Shown: piece by piece, positions 1 through 7,325 of the stretch
Position numbering within the stretch: the stretch's first letter is position 1
How the letters are laid out: every line of letters starts with the position of its first letter
Assembly (NCBI GenBank): GCA_947624915.1
Contig: CANQMF010000015.1
Location: 1 to 17,352 of the forward strand
Reading direction: 5' to 3'
DNA: 17,352 nt
From: an uncultured Bacilli bacterium
Lineage (GTDB): Bacteria; Bacillota_I; Bacilli_A; RF39; UBA660
The notes under the pieces: model-generated
What the model saw: the letters and a program-made list of their open reading frames with translations, nothing else
What the model was told of the DNA's origin: nothing
Databases searched by the model: none
Made by a program: the position numbers and the translations under genes

Positions 1-636
1 ACATCATTTGATATTGAAATGAGTTATATTGAATCTTTAGAAGAGTTAATGGACTTTGAAGAAAATCTTTTTATTGCAGGTTTAACAGCTGTAAAGGAAA
101 AATATGGAGAACAAATTAAGAAATTGTTTAATATAGACGTCATTATCCCAACGAAACCATTTCCTAGAATTAAATTAGAAGAATTATATAATGCATTGGA
201 AAAAGAATATGGATTTAAAATGAATTATGAAGATGTTGGAGATATGAATGCGGAATCAGAAAAATTAGCGTCAAAATATATTAAAGAAAAATATGGGCAT
301 GAGTTTGTGTTTGTAACAGATTTTAGTGCTAAAAAAAGAGCATTTTATCATAAAAGAGAAAATGGAATACCTCAGGGAGCAGACCTTATTTGGAAAGGTT
401 GTGAAACCACTACTTTAGCACTTAGAGAACATAGATATGAAATACTATGTGAACAAGCAAAGGAAAAAGATTTATCTGAAGATGTTAAATTTTATCTTGA
501 ATTTTTTAAATATGGATGTCCACCCCATGGAGGTTTTGCTTTAGGTGTAGATAGAATAACAATGTTGCTTCTTGAAACAGGATCTCTAAAAGAAACAATG
601 TTCATATTTAGAGGGCCAAGTAGAATAGAACCATAA
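1..636 (+). CDS. aspS: Aspartyl-tRNA synthetase, archaeal type, C-terminal part (5' end outside window)
   Basis: Class II aminoacyl-tRNA synthetase that charges tRNA with aspartate in the cytoplasm. The reading frame is open to the first base: before the first in-window ATG (19) it reads TSFDIE, so the start lies to the left and this is the catalytic C-terminal part. The end of the protein carries YGCPPHGGFALGVDRI, which is motif 3 with its ATP-binding Arg. The PPHGG form and the close R-x-x-R-I-E-P (usually R-x-R-L-T-P) are typical of archaeal/eukaryotic-type AspRS rather than the long bacterial AspRS or AsnRS. In bacteria such enzymes are often non-discriminating, also charging tRNA-Asn for later amidation by GatCAB; that is inference here. 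It is the only plus-strand gene and converges on the JAMM gene 43 bases away. No clear terminator is visible. AsnRS is the main alternative. Confidence 0.85.
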   Translation, partial: TSFDIEMSYIESLEELMDFEENLFIAGLTAVKEKYGEQIKKLFNIDVIIPTKPFPRIKLEELYNALEKEYGFKMNYEDVGDMNAESEKLASKYIKEKYGHEFVFVTDFSAKKRAFYHKRENGIPQGADLIWKGCETTTLALREHRYEILCEQAKEKDLSEDVKFYLEFFKYGCPPHGGFALGVDRITMLLLETGSLKETMFIFRGPSRIEP

Positions 637-679
637 AATTATTGATGTTTTTTAAATTAAATTATAATTATAACAGTAT

Positions 680-1468
680 TTATAAAGCGTGACCTTTATT
701 TTTATCAAATTCTTCTTTTGAAGAAACATATATTTCTTCACCACTAGTGATATCAATTAAAAAAGCTAATCTGTTTAACGATGAACCAGTTTTACTAACC
801 ATAGCTATCTCGCCATTAAACATTATTACAGTTTGAGCTGTTTTTATGTTTGGATTCTGTGAAAAATACTGATATAAACTCTCATAAGATATAAAATCCT
901 GTAACGATAAATTAAGACCTACCTCTCTTATATATTCGCTATATCTAATTTCTTCTGATAAATAATTGGCAATAGTTGTAGTTCTTTCTTCCTCAGGTAT
1001 ATTGGGGTGAGTATGCCCAATACTAATGAAATTATAACCATTTCGTAGAGCGAATTGAACAATTTGATTAAGCTTTTGTCCATCCATTTTAGTTACTCTG
1101 CTACTTAAATTAGAGTTTTTGGAATTACAGTCTACCATTTGACTTACTAAATAACACTTTTGATCCCCCAATGTTCCTAGCTTTCCTAATAAAACAAAGG
1201 AATATTCTTTGGCCGTTTCTGGTTTATTTATAATATCCACTAATCTCTTGTAGGATACCATAACTTCCTGTGAAAAAAGTATTGGCGTATAATCATCATC
1301 TAAAGCCATTGGAGATATTGGTGTGTCCCCAATATCCATACCCCTTTCAGAAACTAATTCAGGATTATTACCTAATACTTGCATTGAATTGCTAATGATA
1401 CTATCAAAATTGGATGTTCCAAATAGTCCACTATTCTTAACATCCGATAAAGTCCTTATTTCACTCAC
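680..1468 (-). CDS. JAMM/MPN-domain putative metallopeptidase, unrecognised family
   Basis: Predicted 262-residue cytoplasmic protein with no signal peptide or membrane segment. The N-terminal ~65 residues are low in recognisable features. Residues ~66-240 look like a JAB1/MPN zinc-protease fold: a candidate catalytic Glu at 88 just before a hydrophobic strand (YSFVLLG), H-T-H-P at 152-155, and S-x-x-D at 188-191. All four JAMM elements are therefore present, but about 32 residues separate HTHP from SxxD where about 7 is usual, so a helical insertion is inferred. The start is GTG, chosen because AAGGAGG sits about 8 bases upstream; no ATG fits. The gene is isolated: no ubiquitin-like, E1/E2-like, phage tail or RadC partner is visible. 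Known JAMM enzymes cut isopeptide or peptide bonds next to ubiquitin-like modifiers or process cysteine synthase carriers; the substrate here is unknown. Confidence 0.65.
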   Translation of the reverse strand: MSEIRTLSDVKNSGLFGTSNFDSIISNSMQVLGNNPELVSERGMDIGDTPISPMALDDDYTPILFSQEVMVSYKRLVDIINKPETAKEYSFVLLGKLGTLGDQKCYLVSQMVDCNSKNSNLSSRVTKMDGQKLNQIVQFALRNGYNFISIGHTHPNIPEEERTTTIANYLSEEIRYSEYIREVGLNLSLQDFISYESLYQYFSQNPNIKTAQTVIMFNGEIAMVSKTGSSLNRLAFLIDITSGEEIYVSSKEEFDKNKGHAL

Positions 1469-1567
1469 TTAAAGTCCTCCTTATTACAGATTTTATGACT
1501 ATTCTTTTCATTTTTCCTTTTTTCATATGACTATGAATAAGGCAATTTCTATTCTCAATACAATTCA

Positions 1568-1576
1568 AGTATAACA
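1568..1576 (-). promoter_or_regulatory. Possible extended -10 promoter for the JAMM gene
   Basis: On the minus strand this reads TGTTATACT, an extended -10 (TGn + TATACT). The hexamer 17 bases further upstream is a poor -35. It would give a leader of about 90 bases before the GTG start. Confidence 0.35.
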
Positions 1577-1788
1577 TAGAATTTCAATTTTTCTACTATT
1601 ATATAATTATTGTTTACAAATAAATTAAATCATTTGATTAAAATATATCGTCTTATCTATAAACTTATTTAAAAATTATCTTTATTTTTTATTGTTGTTG
1701 ATAAATATGAATGGATAAATAGTTTTTTAATTAAATCTACTTATCCTTGAACAATAAAAAAATTTTTCTATGATCCTTTTTTCAGCAA

Positions 1789-1816
1789 AGAACCTAACTT
1801 TGAAAAGTTAGGTTCT
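1789..1816. terminator. Strong hairpin, probable terminator of the MGMT-HAD unit
   Basis: The arms AGAACCTAACTT (1789-1800) and AAGTTAGGTTCT (1805-1816) pair perfectly over 12 bases around a four-base TGAA loop. It lies about 100 bases past the stop of the HAD gene. Neither side has a classic T run (the minus side continues TTGCTGAAAAAAGG), so it may be a weak intrinsic terminator, an mRNA-stabilising structure or a bidirectional block. Its arms have no second copy in this window. Confidence 0.45.
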
Positions 1817-1913
1817 ATTTCAGATTTATACTAACTTATATAGTTGATACTCATGTTGATATAGTTAATGATAAGACATGTTATAGCGTATAAAATATAA
1901 TACAGAGCTTATA

Positions 1914-2717
1914 TTAACTCTTCCTAAAAAGTTTAAGACATTTATTTAACTCTTCAAAAGAAGTATCACCATCACAAACAACATCAAAATATTGTGCATA
2001 TATTTTTCGTCTATCCTTATTATTCTTATCTAAAAAACCAATCTTAACAGCTTTATCTATATTTTTTTCATCAATCATTTTAATATCATCTACACTATCA
2101 CCAAGTACTAAAGCATAGCTCTTATTGTAAATTAAAGACTTTATTTTATCATTTAATGCACACTCATTTTTATTTAATGAATGAATAATACGCCCTTTAA
2201 CCCCAACAGCAATACCATTTTCAAATTCTATGAAATTGGCAATTATATAAATGTTATCATATAAAGCATTATTTTTTATCAAAAATTTTTTTATAAAATT
2301 ACCAATTCCTGCCGAAATAATAATAACTGGAATATTATATTGGTGTAGTTTTTCTAAAAACTCTCTTGCCCCTTTACGAAATTTCATCATTTTATCATCA
2401 GTCACAACTTGATCAATAATACTTTCCTTTAATTTATATTTTGTAAGTAAATTAATATGCTTAGTCCACCATTCATTCATTAATCTATTCTTCTCTTTAT
2501 AATCTAAAGTTAAATCAATTTCAATTGGCCGATAATAATCGTATAATCTTTGTCTTTCTTTAACATATTCTTCTGGTGCACAATGACTTTTAGATAATAT
2601 TCCCCATGAAGATTCGCTATCTATAGCAGTTATTGTTCTATCAAAATCTGTTAAAACATAGTATTCTCCTACTAATTCTTCCAATTTAGACTTACTTTTC
2701 TCACTAATTTCTATCAT
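1914..2717 (-). CDS. HAD-superfamily pyrimidine 5'-nucleotidase, UMPH-1 type
   Basis: Predicted cytoplasmic phosphatase of 267 residues. HAD motifs in order: DFDRTIT at ~24-30 (nucleophile Asp24, acid/base Asp26), ISAG with the motif II Ser at ~135, NKNE at ~182-185 with the motif III Lys, and LGDSVDD at ~205-211 with the Mg-binding aspartates. The long helical cap between motifs I and II, the NKNE box and the following VKIGFLD and later FDVV..D.S pattern match the UMPH-1 (eukaryotic NT5C3-like) family, which removes the 5' phosphate from pyrimidine nucleoside monophosphates. A TTG six bases upstream is possible, but AAGGTGA is 7 bases from the ATG at 2717 and only one base from the TTG, so the ATG is preferred. 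The start overlaps the end of the MGMT gene by 14 bases, implying translational coupling. Substrate is inferred from family only. Confidence 0.75.
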   Translation of the reverse strand: MIEISEKSKSKLEELVGEYYVLTDFDRTITAIDSESSWGILSKSHCAPEEYVKERQRLYDYYRPIEIDLTLDYKEKNRLMNEWWTKHINLLTKYKLKESIIDQVVTDDKMMKFRKGAREFLEKLHQYNIPVIIISAGIGNFIKKFLIKNNALYDNIYIIANFIEFENGIAVGVKGRIIHSLNKNECALNDKIKSLIYNKSYALVLGDSVDDIKMIDEKNIDKAVKIGFLDKNNKDRRKIYAQYFDVVCDGDTSFEELNKCLKLFRKS

Positions 2718-3237
2718 TTTCAATCACCTTAAGTTTATCGTTTATCTTAATATTTTCCAATGTTAAAAGGAATTTTTTAGTATTAATACCACCAGCATAA
2801 CCAGTAAGATTACCATTACTACCAATCACTCTATGACAAGGAATAATAATAGAGATTGGATTACGACTTATTGCCCCTCCTACAGCCTGTGCAGACATCT
2901 TCTTTCCTAAGCATGCTTCTATTTGACGTGCTATCGAACCATATGTTGTAATTTCTCCATAAGGAATTTGAAACAATAAGCGCCATACTAATTTTTGAAA
3001 CTTGGTTCCACTAGGATTTAATGGTATTACATTAACATCCGGTTTTTTACCATCAAAGTATTCATCTAACCATTTACTTGTAATTTTAAAAATATCAAGA
3101 TCATCTCGTCTAATCATTTGTTCTTGTCTTTTAGTGTCAACGTATTTTTGATATTCCATCCAAAGACCGATAAGATTATTTCCATCACTGACTAACGTTA
3201 ATAATCCAATTGGGGATAAAAGCTTCGTATAATACAT
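2704..3237 (-). CDS. ogt: Methylated-DNA--protein-cysteine S-methyltransferase
   Basis: Suicide DNA-repair protein that moves alkyl groups from O6-methylguanine or O4-methylthymine to its own cysteine. At 177 residues it is the usual size of a stand-alone Ogt/MGMT. The active-site motif IPCHRVIG places the acceptor Cys at 134. Before it, YGEITTYGSIARQI (~93-106) is the conserved DNA-binding winged-helix segment, and GAISRNP precedes the active site. The N-terminal ~75 residues match the ribonuclease-H-like domain seen in Ogt. The ATG is preceded by AGGTGG at 5 bases. The gene starts 26 bases after the terminator of the surface-protein gene; a TATAAT (3255-3260) is present, but it has a poor -35 and leaves almost no leader. 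It overlaps the downstream HAD nucleotidase gene. No Ada regulatory domain is attached. Confidence 0.92.
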   Translation of the reverse strand: MYYTKLLSPIGLLTLVSDGNNLIGLWMEYQKYVDTKRQEQMIRRDDLDIFKITSKWLDEYFDGKKPDVNVIPLNPSGTKFQKLVWRLLFQIPYGEITTYGSIARQIEACLGKKMSAQAVGGAISRNPISIIIPCHRVIGSNGNLTGYAGGINTKKFLLTLENIKINDKLKVIENDRN

Positions 3238-3262
3238 ATTACCACCTAAAAGATATTATATA

Positions 3263-3295
3263 ATAAAGTAAAAAGAAAAGATAGCTTAACTATCT
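3263..3295 (-). terminator. Intrinsic terminator of the surface-protein gene
   Basis: On the minus strand AGATAG pairs with CTATCT (3279-3295, 5-base loop) and is followed by TTTTCTTTTTACTTT. It lies 20 bases after the surface-protein stop. An upstream copy of AGATAG (in the stretch 3301-3312) could form an alternative hairpin. Confidence 0.7.
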
Positions 3296-3315
3296 AGTTT
3301 AACTATCTAATCTTA

Positions 3316-6132
3316 TTAATTAAACAATTTGTTTTTTAATAAAACAAATGCACCAGCAACCATTGAAACAACAGCAGCTACCATCATATATATATATGAT
3401 GAAACATTGTCTAATGTTTCAGGATTTTCTGGAACATTAGGATTAACTGTTACACTTGGTTGAACTGTTTTTTCTTTATAAACAGCTGTTAATTCTACAT
3501 TACTATTTAATACAGTTTCTAAATCATAACGATTTCCTTCTGCATCTTTAAAGTATAAGAATCCTTCTTCTTGAGCTATCTCAGCTAGCATCTTAACATC
3601 TTGAACTTTTGTTCCTTCATCTGGAGTAACAACCTTACTTCCAACTGTAACTCTTACAGTGTACTTACTTGTAACAGTCATGTCTTCACCTGTTACTGTA
3701 GTATCATATACATAATTACCTTCTGCATCTACAAAGTAAACACTATTCTTAGTTTTTGGAGCGTTTTTCTTTGCTTCCTTCATAGCTTCTGCCAAAGTCT
3801 TTCCTTCAGCATTTTTAGCAGAACCAACTGTTGCTGTTTCTCCCTTAGCTAACTCTAATACAAAGTCCTCACCATCAAAATTGACAACAACTTTGTAAAC
3901 AGCTGTTAAAGTTACATTACTGTCTAATACAGTTTCTAAATCATAACGATTTCCTTTGGCATCTTTAAAGTATAAGAATCCTTCTTCTTGAGCTATCTCA
4001 GCTAGCATCTTAACATCTTGAACTTTTGTTCCTTCATCTGGAGTAACAACCTTATTTCCAACTGTAACTCTTACAGTGTACTTACTTGTAACAATCATGT
4101 CTTCACTTGTTAATGTATTATCATATACATCATTGCCTTTTGCATCTACAAAGTAAACACTATTCTTGTTAGTTGTTGAAACATTTTCATCTGCTTCTTT
4201 CATAGCTTCTGCTAAAGTCTTTCCGTCAGAATTCTTAGCAGAACCAACTGTAGCTTTTTCTCCCTCAGCTAATTCTAATACAAAGTCCTCACCATCAAAA
4301 TTGACAACAACTTTATAAATAGCTGTTAAAGTTACATGATGACTTACAGTATCTCCTGCTTTGTATATCTTTCCATCGTCACCTTTAAAGTAACTAAATT
4401 TAGGATTACTTAAAATACCAGCTAATAAATCCATATCATCAATTTTAGTGTTCTCAGCATATGATTCTGTTTTACCATTAACAGTTACTTTTACGTTATA
4501 TTTAACAGTAATTTCAGTATCTTCTGTAAACTTAAATGTATTATCGACATGTTTACCATTACCAAGGTATTCTACCCAATCTCTAGTCGTCTCATGATGT
4601 GCTTTTGATAGAGCTCTTTGCAAAGCCTTAGCACCTTCTGATTGACCATTCCAAGTTTCTTCGTATTCTAAAGTATAAGTCTCACCATCGTAAGTTACTT
4701 TTACTTTATTACGTACAATAACAGTTGTATCTTTTTCAAGTTTAGTTTGTTCAGTAATAATTACTCCATCTGAAGTTTCTAATCTTGAAATATTTTCATC
4801 TGCTAAGAACTCTGCCAAAGCACTAATATCACTTAATGATTCTCCAGCTAAAATAAAGTAATTTTGATTATTAATATTAACAGTTATAACTTTAATATTT
4901 TTAGTTTCACCAGCTTTTATAGTTACTTCAGTATTTGAAGCTAAACCTGGTACTGTTACTGTAACATCCTTACCTGTTTTATTTTCAACAGCAGAACCAT
5001 TTAAAGCATATATCTTTCCTGGTACTTCTTCAGTCTTTTCTAAACTAAGCTTTTCATTAGGTTGAACAATATATTCCTCAATCTTAACAGCTTTTACATT
5101 ACCTTCAGCATCTCTTAAAATACCTCTTTGTTGATAAACAGATAATTTTTCTCCTTCATTTTCTGTACCATTTTCAATTATCTTAGTGTAATTAACAACA
5201 GCACCTGGACCTTGAACAACAAGTTTAGTTTCTTTTTGATTATCAAATCCTGTTGCAGTTGATGGATTTCCACCAACTTCATAGAACTCACGAATAACAC
5301 CAGTTGTCACTTCAGCGCTATCGTTAATTCCAAGACGGCCACTAATAGTAATATCAGCTAATCTCTTATCAGCATTAGCTAAATCAGTATTAGTTCCATT
5401 ACCCGTTGCAGTAATTTTAGTCGTGCCTTTAACTATAGAACCATCTCTAAAGTTAATACCTAAAATACCATTACCTGTTGCTTCAATTGTAGAATTACCT
5501 GAAGCATTAATAACACCGTTTAAGCCAACATTCTTATTATTAGCAACAATATGTCCGTTATTTAACTTAATGTTAACAAAACCATTAGTACCATAACCGT
5601 TGCCAGTTAATGTAACTCTACCTTTGTTACTAACGTTTAAGTCTTTTAATATTGCAATAGCACCATTAACATAGCCACTAACCTTAAGTTCGCCACCATC
5701 TAAGACATTTATCTCACCAGTAGTCGTTCCAGCAGATTGGAAAGCAATTAACCCATTTGTACTACTTGTAGATGCATCAACAGTTCCACGAACAACAAGT
5801 CTAGCACCTGTTTCTAACCAAACATTAGTTGTACCTTTGCTTTTGCTGTTATCATAACCAGTAATAATTAATTTTGCTCCTTTAGCTACAGCTAATCTAG
5901 AACTACTACCAATAACAAGTCTCTTGTTTGTAAGTGTTAATTCTTCACCTTCTGGAATCTCAATACTAGATGTGATCTTAACTTCATCACAAGAAGTATT
6001 TTCAAAAGCAGCTTTTAAGTCATTTAATGAACTAACACTTGCACAATTACTAGTAGCATGTACATTTAATGTCATGAACATTGAACAAACAAATGCAATT
6101 GCAATGCTCCACAATAATTTTGCCTTTTTCAT
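3316..6132 (-). CDS. Large repeat-containing surface protein, probable adhesin with sortase-like anchor
   Basis: Predicted secreted, surface-attached protein of 938 residues. A signal peptide (MKKAK, hydrophobic core, likely cut after VHA at residue 26) leads into ~30-330, a run of short turns and strands rich in G, N, T and V (for example GARLVVRG, GHIVANN, GNGILGINFRDG). This resembles right-handed beta-helix/pectate-lyase-like adhesive domains. Residues ~415-604 contain diverged stalk units; ~604-882 contain two near-identical 140- and 139-residue units, each made of two beta-rich halves (VVVNFDGEDF... and KYTVRVTV...). The C-terminus has NPETLDN (903-909), a hydrophobic span to ~932 and a short basic tail, the layout of a sortase signal with an atypical motif. 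AGGAGG lies about 8 bases before the ATG. The gene has its own promoter and terminator. No catalytic residues are apparent; the ligand is unknown. Confidence 0.8.
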   Translation of the reverse strand: MKKAKLLWSIAIAFVCSMFMTLNVHATSNCASVSSLNDLKAAFENTSCDEVKITSSIEIPEGEELTLTNKRLVIGSSSRLAVAKGAKLIITGYDNSKSKGTTNVWLETGARLVVRGTVDASTSSTNGLIAFQSAGTTTGEINVLDGGELKVSGYVNGAIAILKDLNVSNKGRVTLTGNGYGTNGFVNIKLNNGHIVANNKNVGLNGVINASGNSTIEATGNGILGINFRDGSIVKGTTKITATGNGTNTDLANADKRLADITISGRLGINDSAEVTTGVIREFYEVGGNPSTATGFDNQKETKLVVQGPGAVVNYTKIIENGTENEGEKLSVYQQRGILRDAEGNVKAVKIEEYIVQPNEKLSLEKTEEVPGKIYALNGSAVENKTGKDVTVTVPGLASNTEVTIKAGETKNIKVITVNINNQNYFILAGESLSDISALAEFLADENISRLETSDGVIITEQTKLEKDTTVIVRNKVKVTYDGETYTLEYEETWNGQSEGAKALQRALSKAHHETTRDWVEYLGNGKHVDNTFKFTEDTEITVKYNVKVTVNGKTESYAENTKIDDMDLLAGILSNPKFSYFKGDDGKIYKAGDTVSHHVTLTAIYKVVVNFDGEDFVLELAEGEKATVGSAKNSDGKTLAEAMKEADENVSTTNKNSVYFVDAKGNDVYDNTLTSEDMIVTSKYTVRVTVGNKVVTPDEGTKVQDVKMLAEIAQEEGFLYFKDAKGNRYDLETVLDSNVTLTAVYKVVVNFDGEDFVLELAKGETATVGSAKNAEGKTLAEAMKEAKKNAPKTKNSVYFVDAEGNYVYDTTVTGEDMTVTSKYTVRVTVGSKVVTPDEGTKVQDVKMLAEIAQEEGFLYFKDAEGNRYDLETVLNSNVELTAVYKEKTVQPSVTVNPNVPENPETLDNVSSYIYMMVAAVVSMVAGAFVLLKNKLFN
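3484..4320 (-). repeat. Two near-identical in-frame tandem repeats, 417 and 420 bases
   Basis: AGCTGTT recurs at 3484, 3901 and 4321 (plus-strand reading), with long identical stretches between the first two copies, such as the segments around 3540-3600 and 3957-4017. The 3-base difference comes from one extra codon near 4170. The third start at 4321 agrees for only about 16 bases and then diverges. The frame is preserved, so loss or gain of a unit would change stalk length without truncating the protein. The high identity suggests recent duplication or gene conversion. Confidence 0.9.
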
Positions 6133-6157
6133 TTTTTTCTCCCTCCTATAAAATCAC

Positions 6158-6211
6158 GATAAGTTCCCTTATCTACCTGTATATAATAGTCGAAAAAAAT
6201 CTTAATGTCAA
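6158..6211 (-). promoter_or_regulatory. Promoter and leader hairpin of the surface-protein gene
   Basis: On the minus strand TTGACA (6206-6211), a 17-base spacer and TATTAT (6183-6188) form a near-consensus housekeeping promoter. The predicted start near 6176 is followed at once by a six-pair hairpin (GATAAG at 6158-6163 with CTTATC at 6168-6173), just upstream of the AGGAGG. A 5'-terminal hairpin of this kind may stabilise the mRNA; this is inference. Confidence 0.75.
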
Positions 6212-6291
6212 GTTTTTTTTATCGTTTTCAACTATTTACATAAATATATTGTGAGAACTTAATAAATTATATTCATTTTTACCAGAAATTA

Positions 6292-6323
6292 CAAAAAAAA
6301 TAAATGTATTAATTCAAAATACA
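6292..6323 (-). terminator. Intrinsic terminator of the amidase gene
   Basis: TGTATT and AATACA (6305-6310 and 6318-6323) pair around a seven-base loop; on the minus strand the hairpin is followed by TTTATTTTTTTT. It begins 2 bases after the amidase stop. Confidence 0.65.
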
Positions 6324-6324
6324 A

Positions 6325-7017
6325 TTATTTATTCAAAAAAGAAGCAATAAGTTCTTTAAATTCATCCCATCGATTATCTTCAAAAATATAATGCGGACAA
6401 TCTTTACCATTAAAATCACGGTGTGTCTTAACAGCATTGATATTAAGATCATAAGCCTTTAAAAGGTAAGCTACTAGTTTAGCACCATTTTCAAAAGTTT
6501 TCTCAAAATCGCCATCAACATTAACACACAATTCAATACCAATGCCAAATTCATTCCCCCGAAGTTCTCCTGCATGGTGTGCTACCTCATCATCAGGAAT
6601 ATGATGATATATCTCATGATCATCAACAGTATAATGCCATGATACATCTGAATCATTATTATAACTTAAATAACTAGCATGATTCTTAGCACCTACACCA
6701 GCGATATAATTATCAGTTTCATGAATAATAATATACTGTATTAACCTCTTAGTACCCGTCCTAGTTTCAGGATTAACTTCAATTAATTGCGTATGAACTG
6801 GTACTCCATACACCTCATCAGGCAATACCCCCTCTTTTATAATCTCCAAAAAGTCCAACTCATCAACTATAGCATTATAATTTATAGCCCCTACTTCCTT
6901 AGTATCTTTATAATTAAAAATAACACCAATAATCACTATTAAAACAAATACTACTCCACAAAGTAATATTGATTTTCTTATTCTTCTCTTCTTTCTTAAT
7001 GCATAACCATACTTCAT
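6325..7017 (-). CDS. Membrane-anchored N-acetylmuramoyl-L-alanine amidase (Amidase_2)
   Basis: Peptidoglycan hydrolase that cuts the bond between N-acetylmuramic acid and L-Ala of the stem peptide, acting outside the membrane. A basic N-terminus (KKRRIRK) and one hydrophobic span (~17-34) anchor the 230-residue protein; the catalytic domain follows from ~90. Zinc ligands are visible as His99 in IIIHET, His199 in THRD and Cys207 in KDCPH. The eight-residue His-Cys spacing and Lys205 match the T7 lysozyme/Amidase_2 pattern. VSWHYTVDD (125-133) and EVAHHAGE (144-151) are also typical of the family. The ATG has AAAGGG about 6 bases upstream. The gene follows the small gene by 53 bases and probably shares its transcript. 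There is no cell-wall binding repeat. A role in wall remodelling, division or recycling is more likely than phage lysis, as no holin or phage genes are nearby. Confidence 0.88.
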   Translation of the reverse strand: MKYGYALRKKRRIRKSILLCGVVFVLIVIIGVIFNYKDTKEVGAINYNAIVDELDFLEIIKEGVLPDEVYGVPVHTQLIEVNPETRTGTKRLIQYIIIHETDNYIAGVGAKNHASYLSYNNDSDVSWHYTVDDHEIYHHIPDDEVAHHAGELRGNEFGIGIELCVNVDGDFEKTFENGAKLVAYLLKAYDLNINAVKTHRDFNGKDCPHYIFEDNRWDEFKELIASFLNK

Positions 7018-7070
7018 AACTATCCCTTTAAATTACCATAATACTTATCGACTAAAAAATATCCTAATCC

Positions 7071-7244
7071 TTAACAAGCTGACTCAGCATGACAAACATC
7101 TTTATCCTTTTGAATATTTTTTAAAACTTTCTCAATCTTATCATATGTTTCTTCTAACATTTCATCTGTTAAATCGATATATCCATCTTTTTTATCACTT
7201 ATACCTGTTGTTAATGTTTTAGCTTTATATTGTTTCATCATCAT
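7071..7244 (-). CDS. Small unrecognised protein, 57 residues, Cys-containing tail
   Basis: I do not recognise this gene. The frame starts with three consecutive ATG codons (7236-7244) and ends at TAA (7071). The protein is hydrophilic: a basic start (KQYKAKTLTT), then an acidic/helical stretch from about DLTDEMLEE through KIEKVLKNIQKDKD, then the terminal residues DVCHAESAC with two cysteines. Codon use is like its neighbours. There is no signal peptide or membrane segment. The ribosome binding site is imperfect: GGAGG (7260-7264) is 15 bases from the first ATG, farther than usual. It lies 53 bases before the amidase and 202 bases after the XRE-family regulator, all on one strand. It could be a small regulatory or metal-binding protein, a peptide precursor, or a chance frame; the protein-like composition favours a real gene. 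Confidence 0.55.
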   Translation of the reverse strand: MMMKQYKAKTLTTGISDKKDGYIDLTDEMLEETYDKIEKVLKNIQKDKDVCHAESAC

Positions 7245-7325
7245 TAGTCAATGTATAATCCTCCAAAACATTATCTAATAAAGTTAACAGCTAATATTTA
7301 TAAATCATTAACCACTTTTATTAGC

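Larger units (their letters stand above)
1469..1913. other. 445-base intergenic region
   Basis: This AT-rich gap separates two minus-strand genes, so it should contain the end of the HAD transcript and the promoter of the JAMM gene. It holds a perfect 12-base-pair hairpin (1789-1816), a possible extended -10 promoter (1568-1576) and the strong ribosome binding site of the JAMM gene. The longest open stretches on either strand are about 20 codons without a ribosome binding site. I see no tRNA, riboswitch motif or mobile-element end. Confidence 0.6.

Noticed and set aside
1469..1530. Minus-strand 21-codon leader frame whose TGA overlaps the GTG of the JAMM gene
   Set aside because: No ribosome binding site precedes its ATG; the overlap could be chance in AT-rich DNA.
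3601..3852. Plus-strand 83-codon open frame inside the surface-protein gene
   Set aside because: It is antisense to a clearly coding repeat region, with unnatural Cys/Ser/Phe-rich composition and no ribosome binding site.
5924..6151. Plus-strand 75-codon open frame over the start of the surface-protein gene
   Set aside because: Antisense to the signal peptide and promoter-proximal region; no ribosome binding site and no family likeness.
6325..7244. Phage lysis cassette around the amidase
   Set aside because: No holin, no phage structural or integrase genes; the enzyme is membrane-anchored and set among ordinary chromosomal genes.
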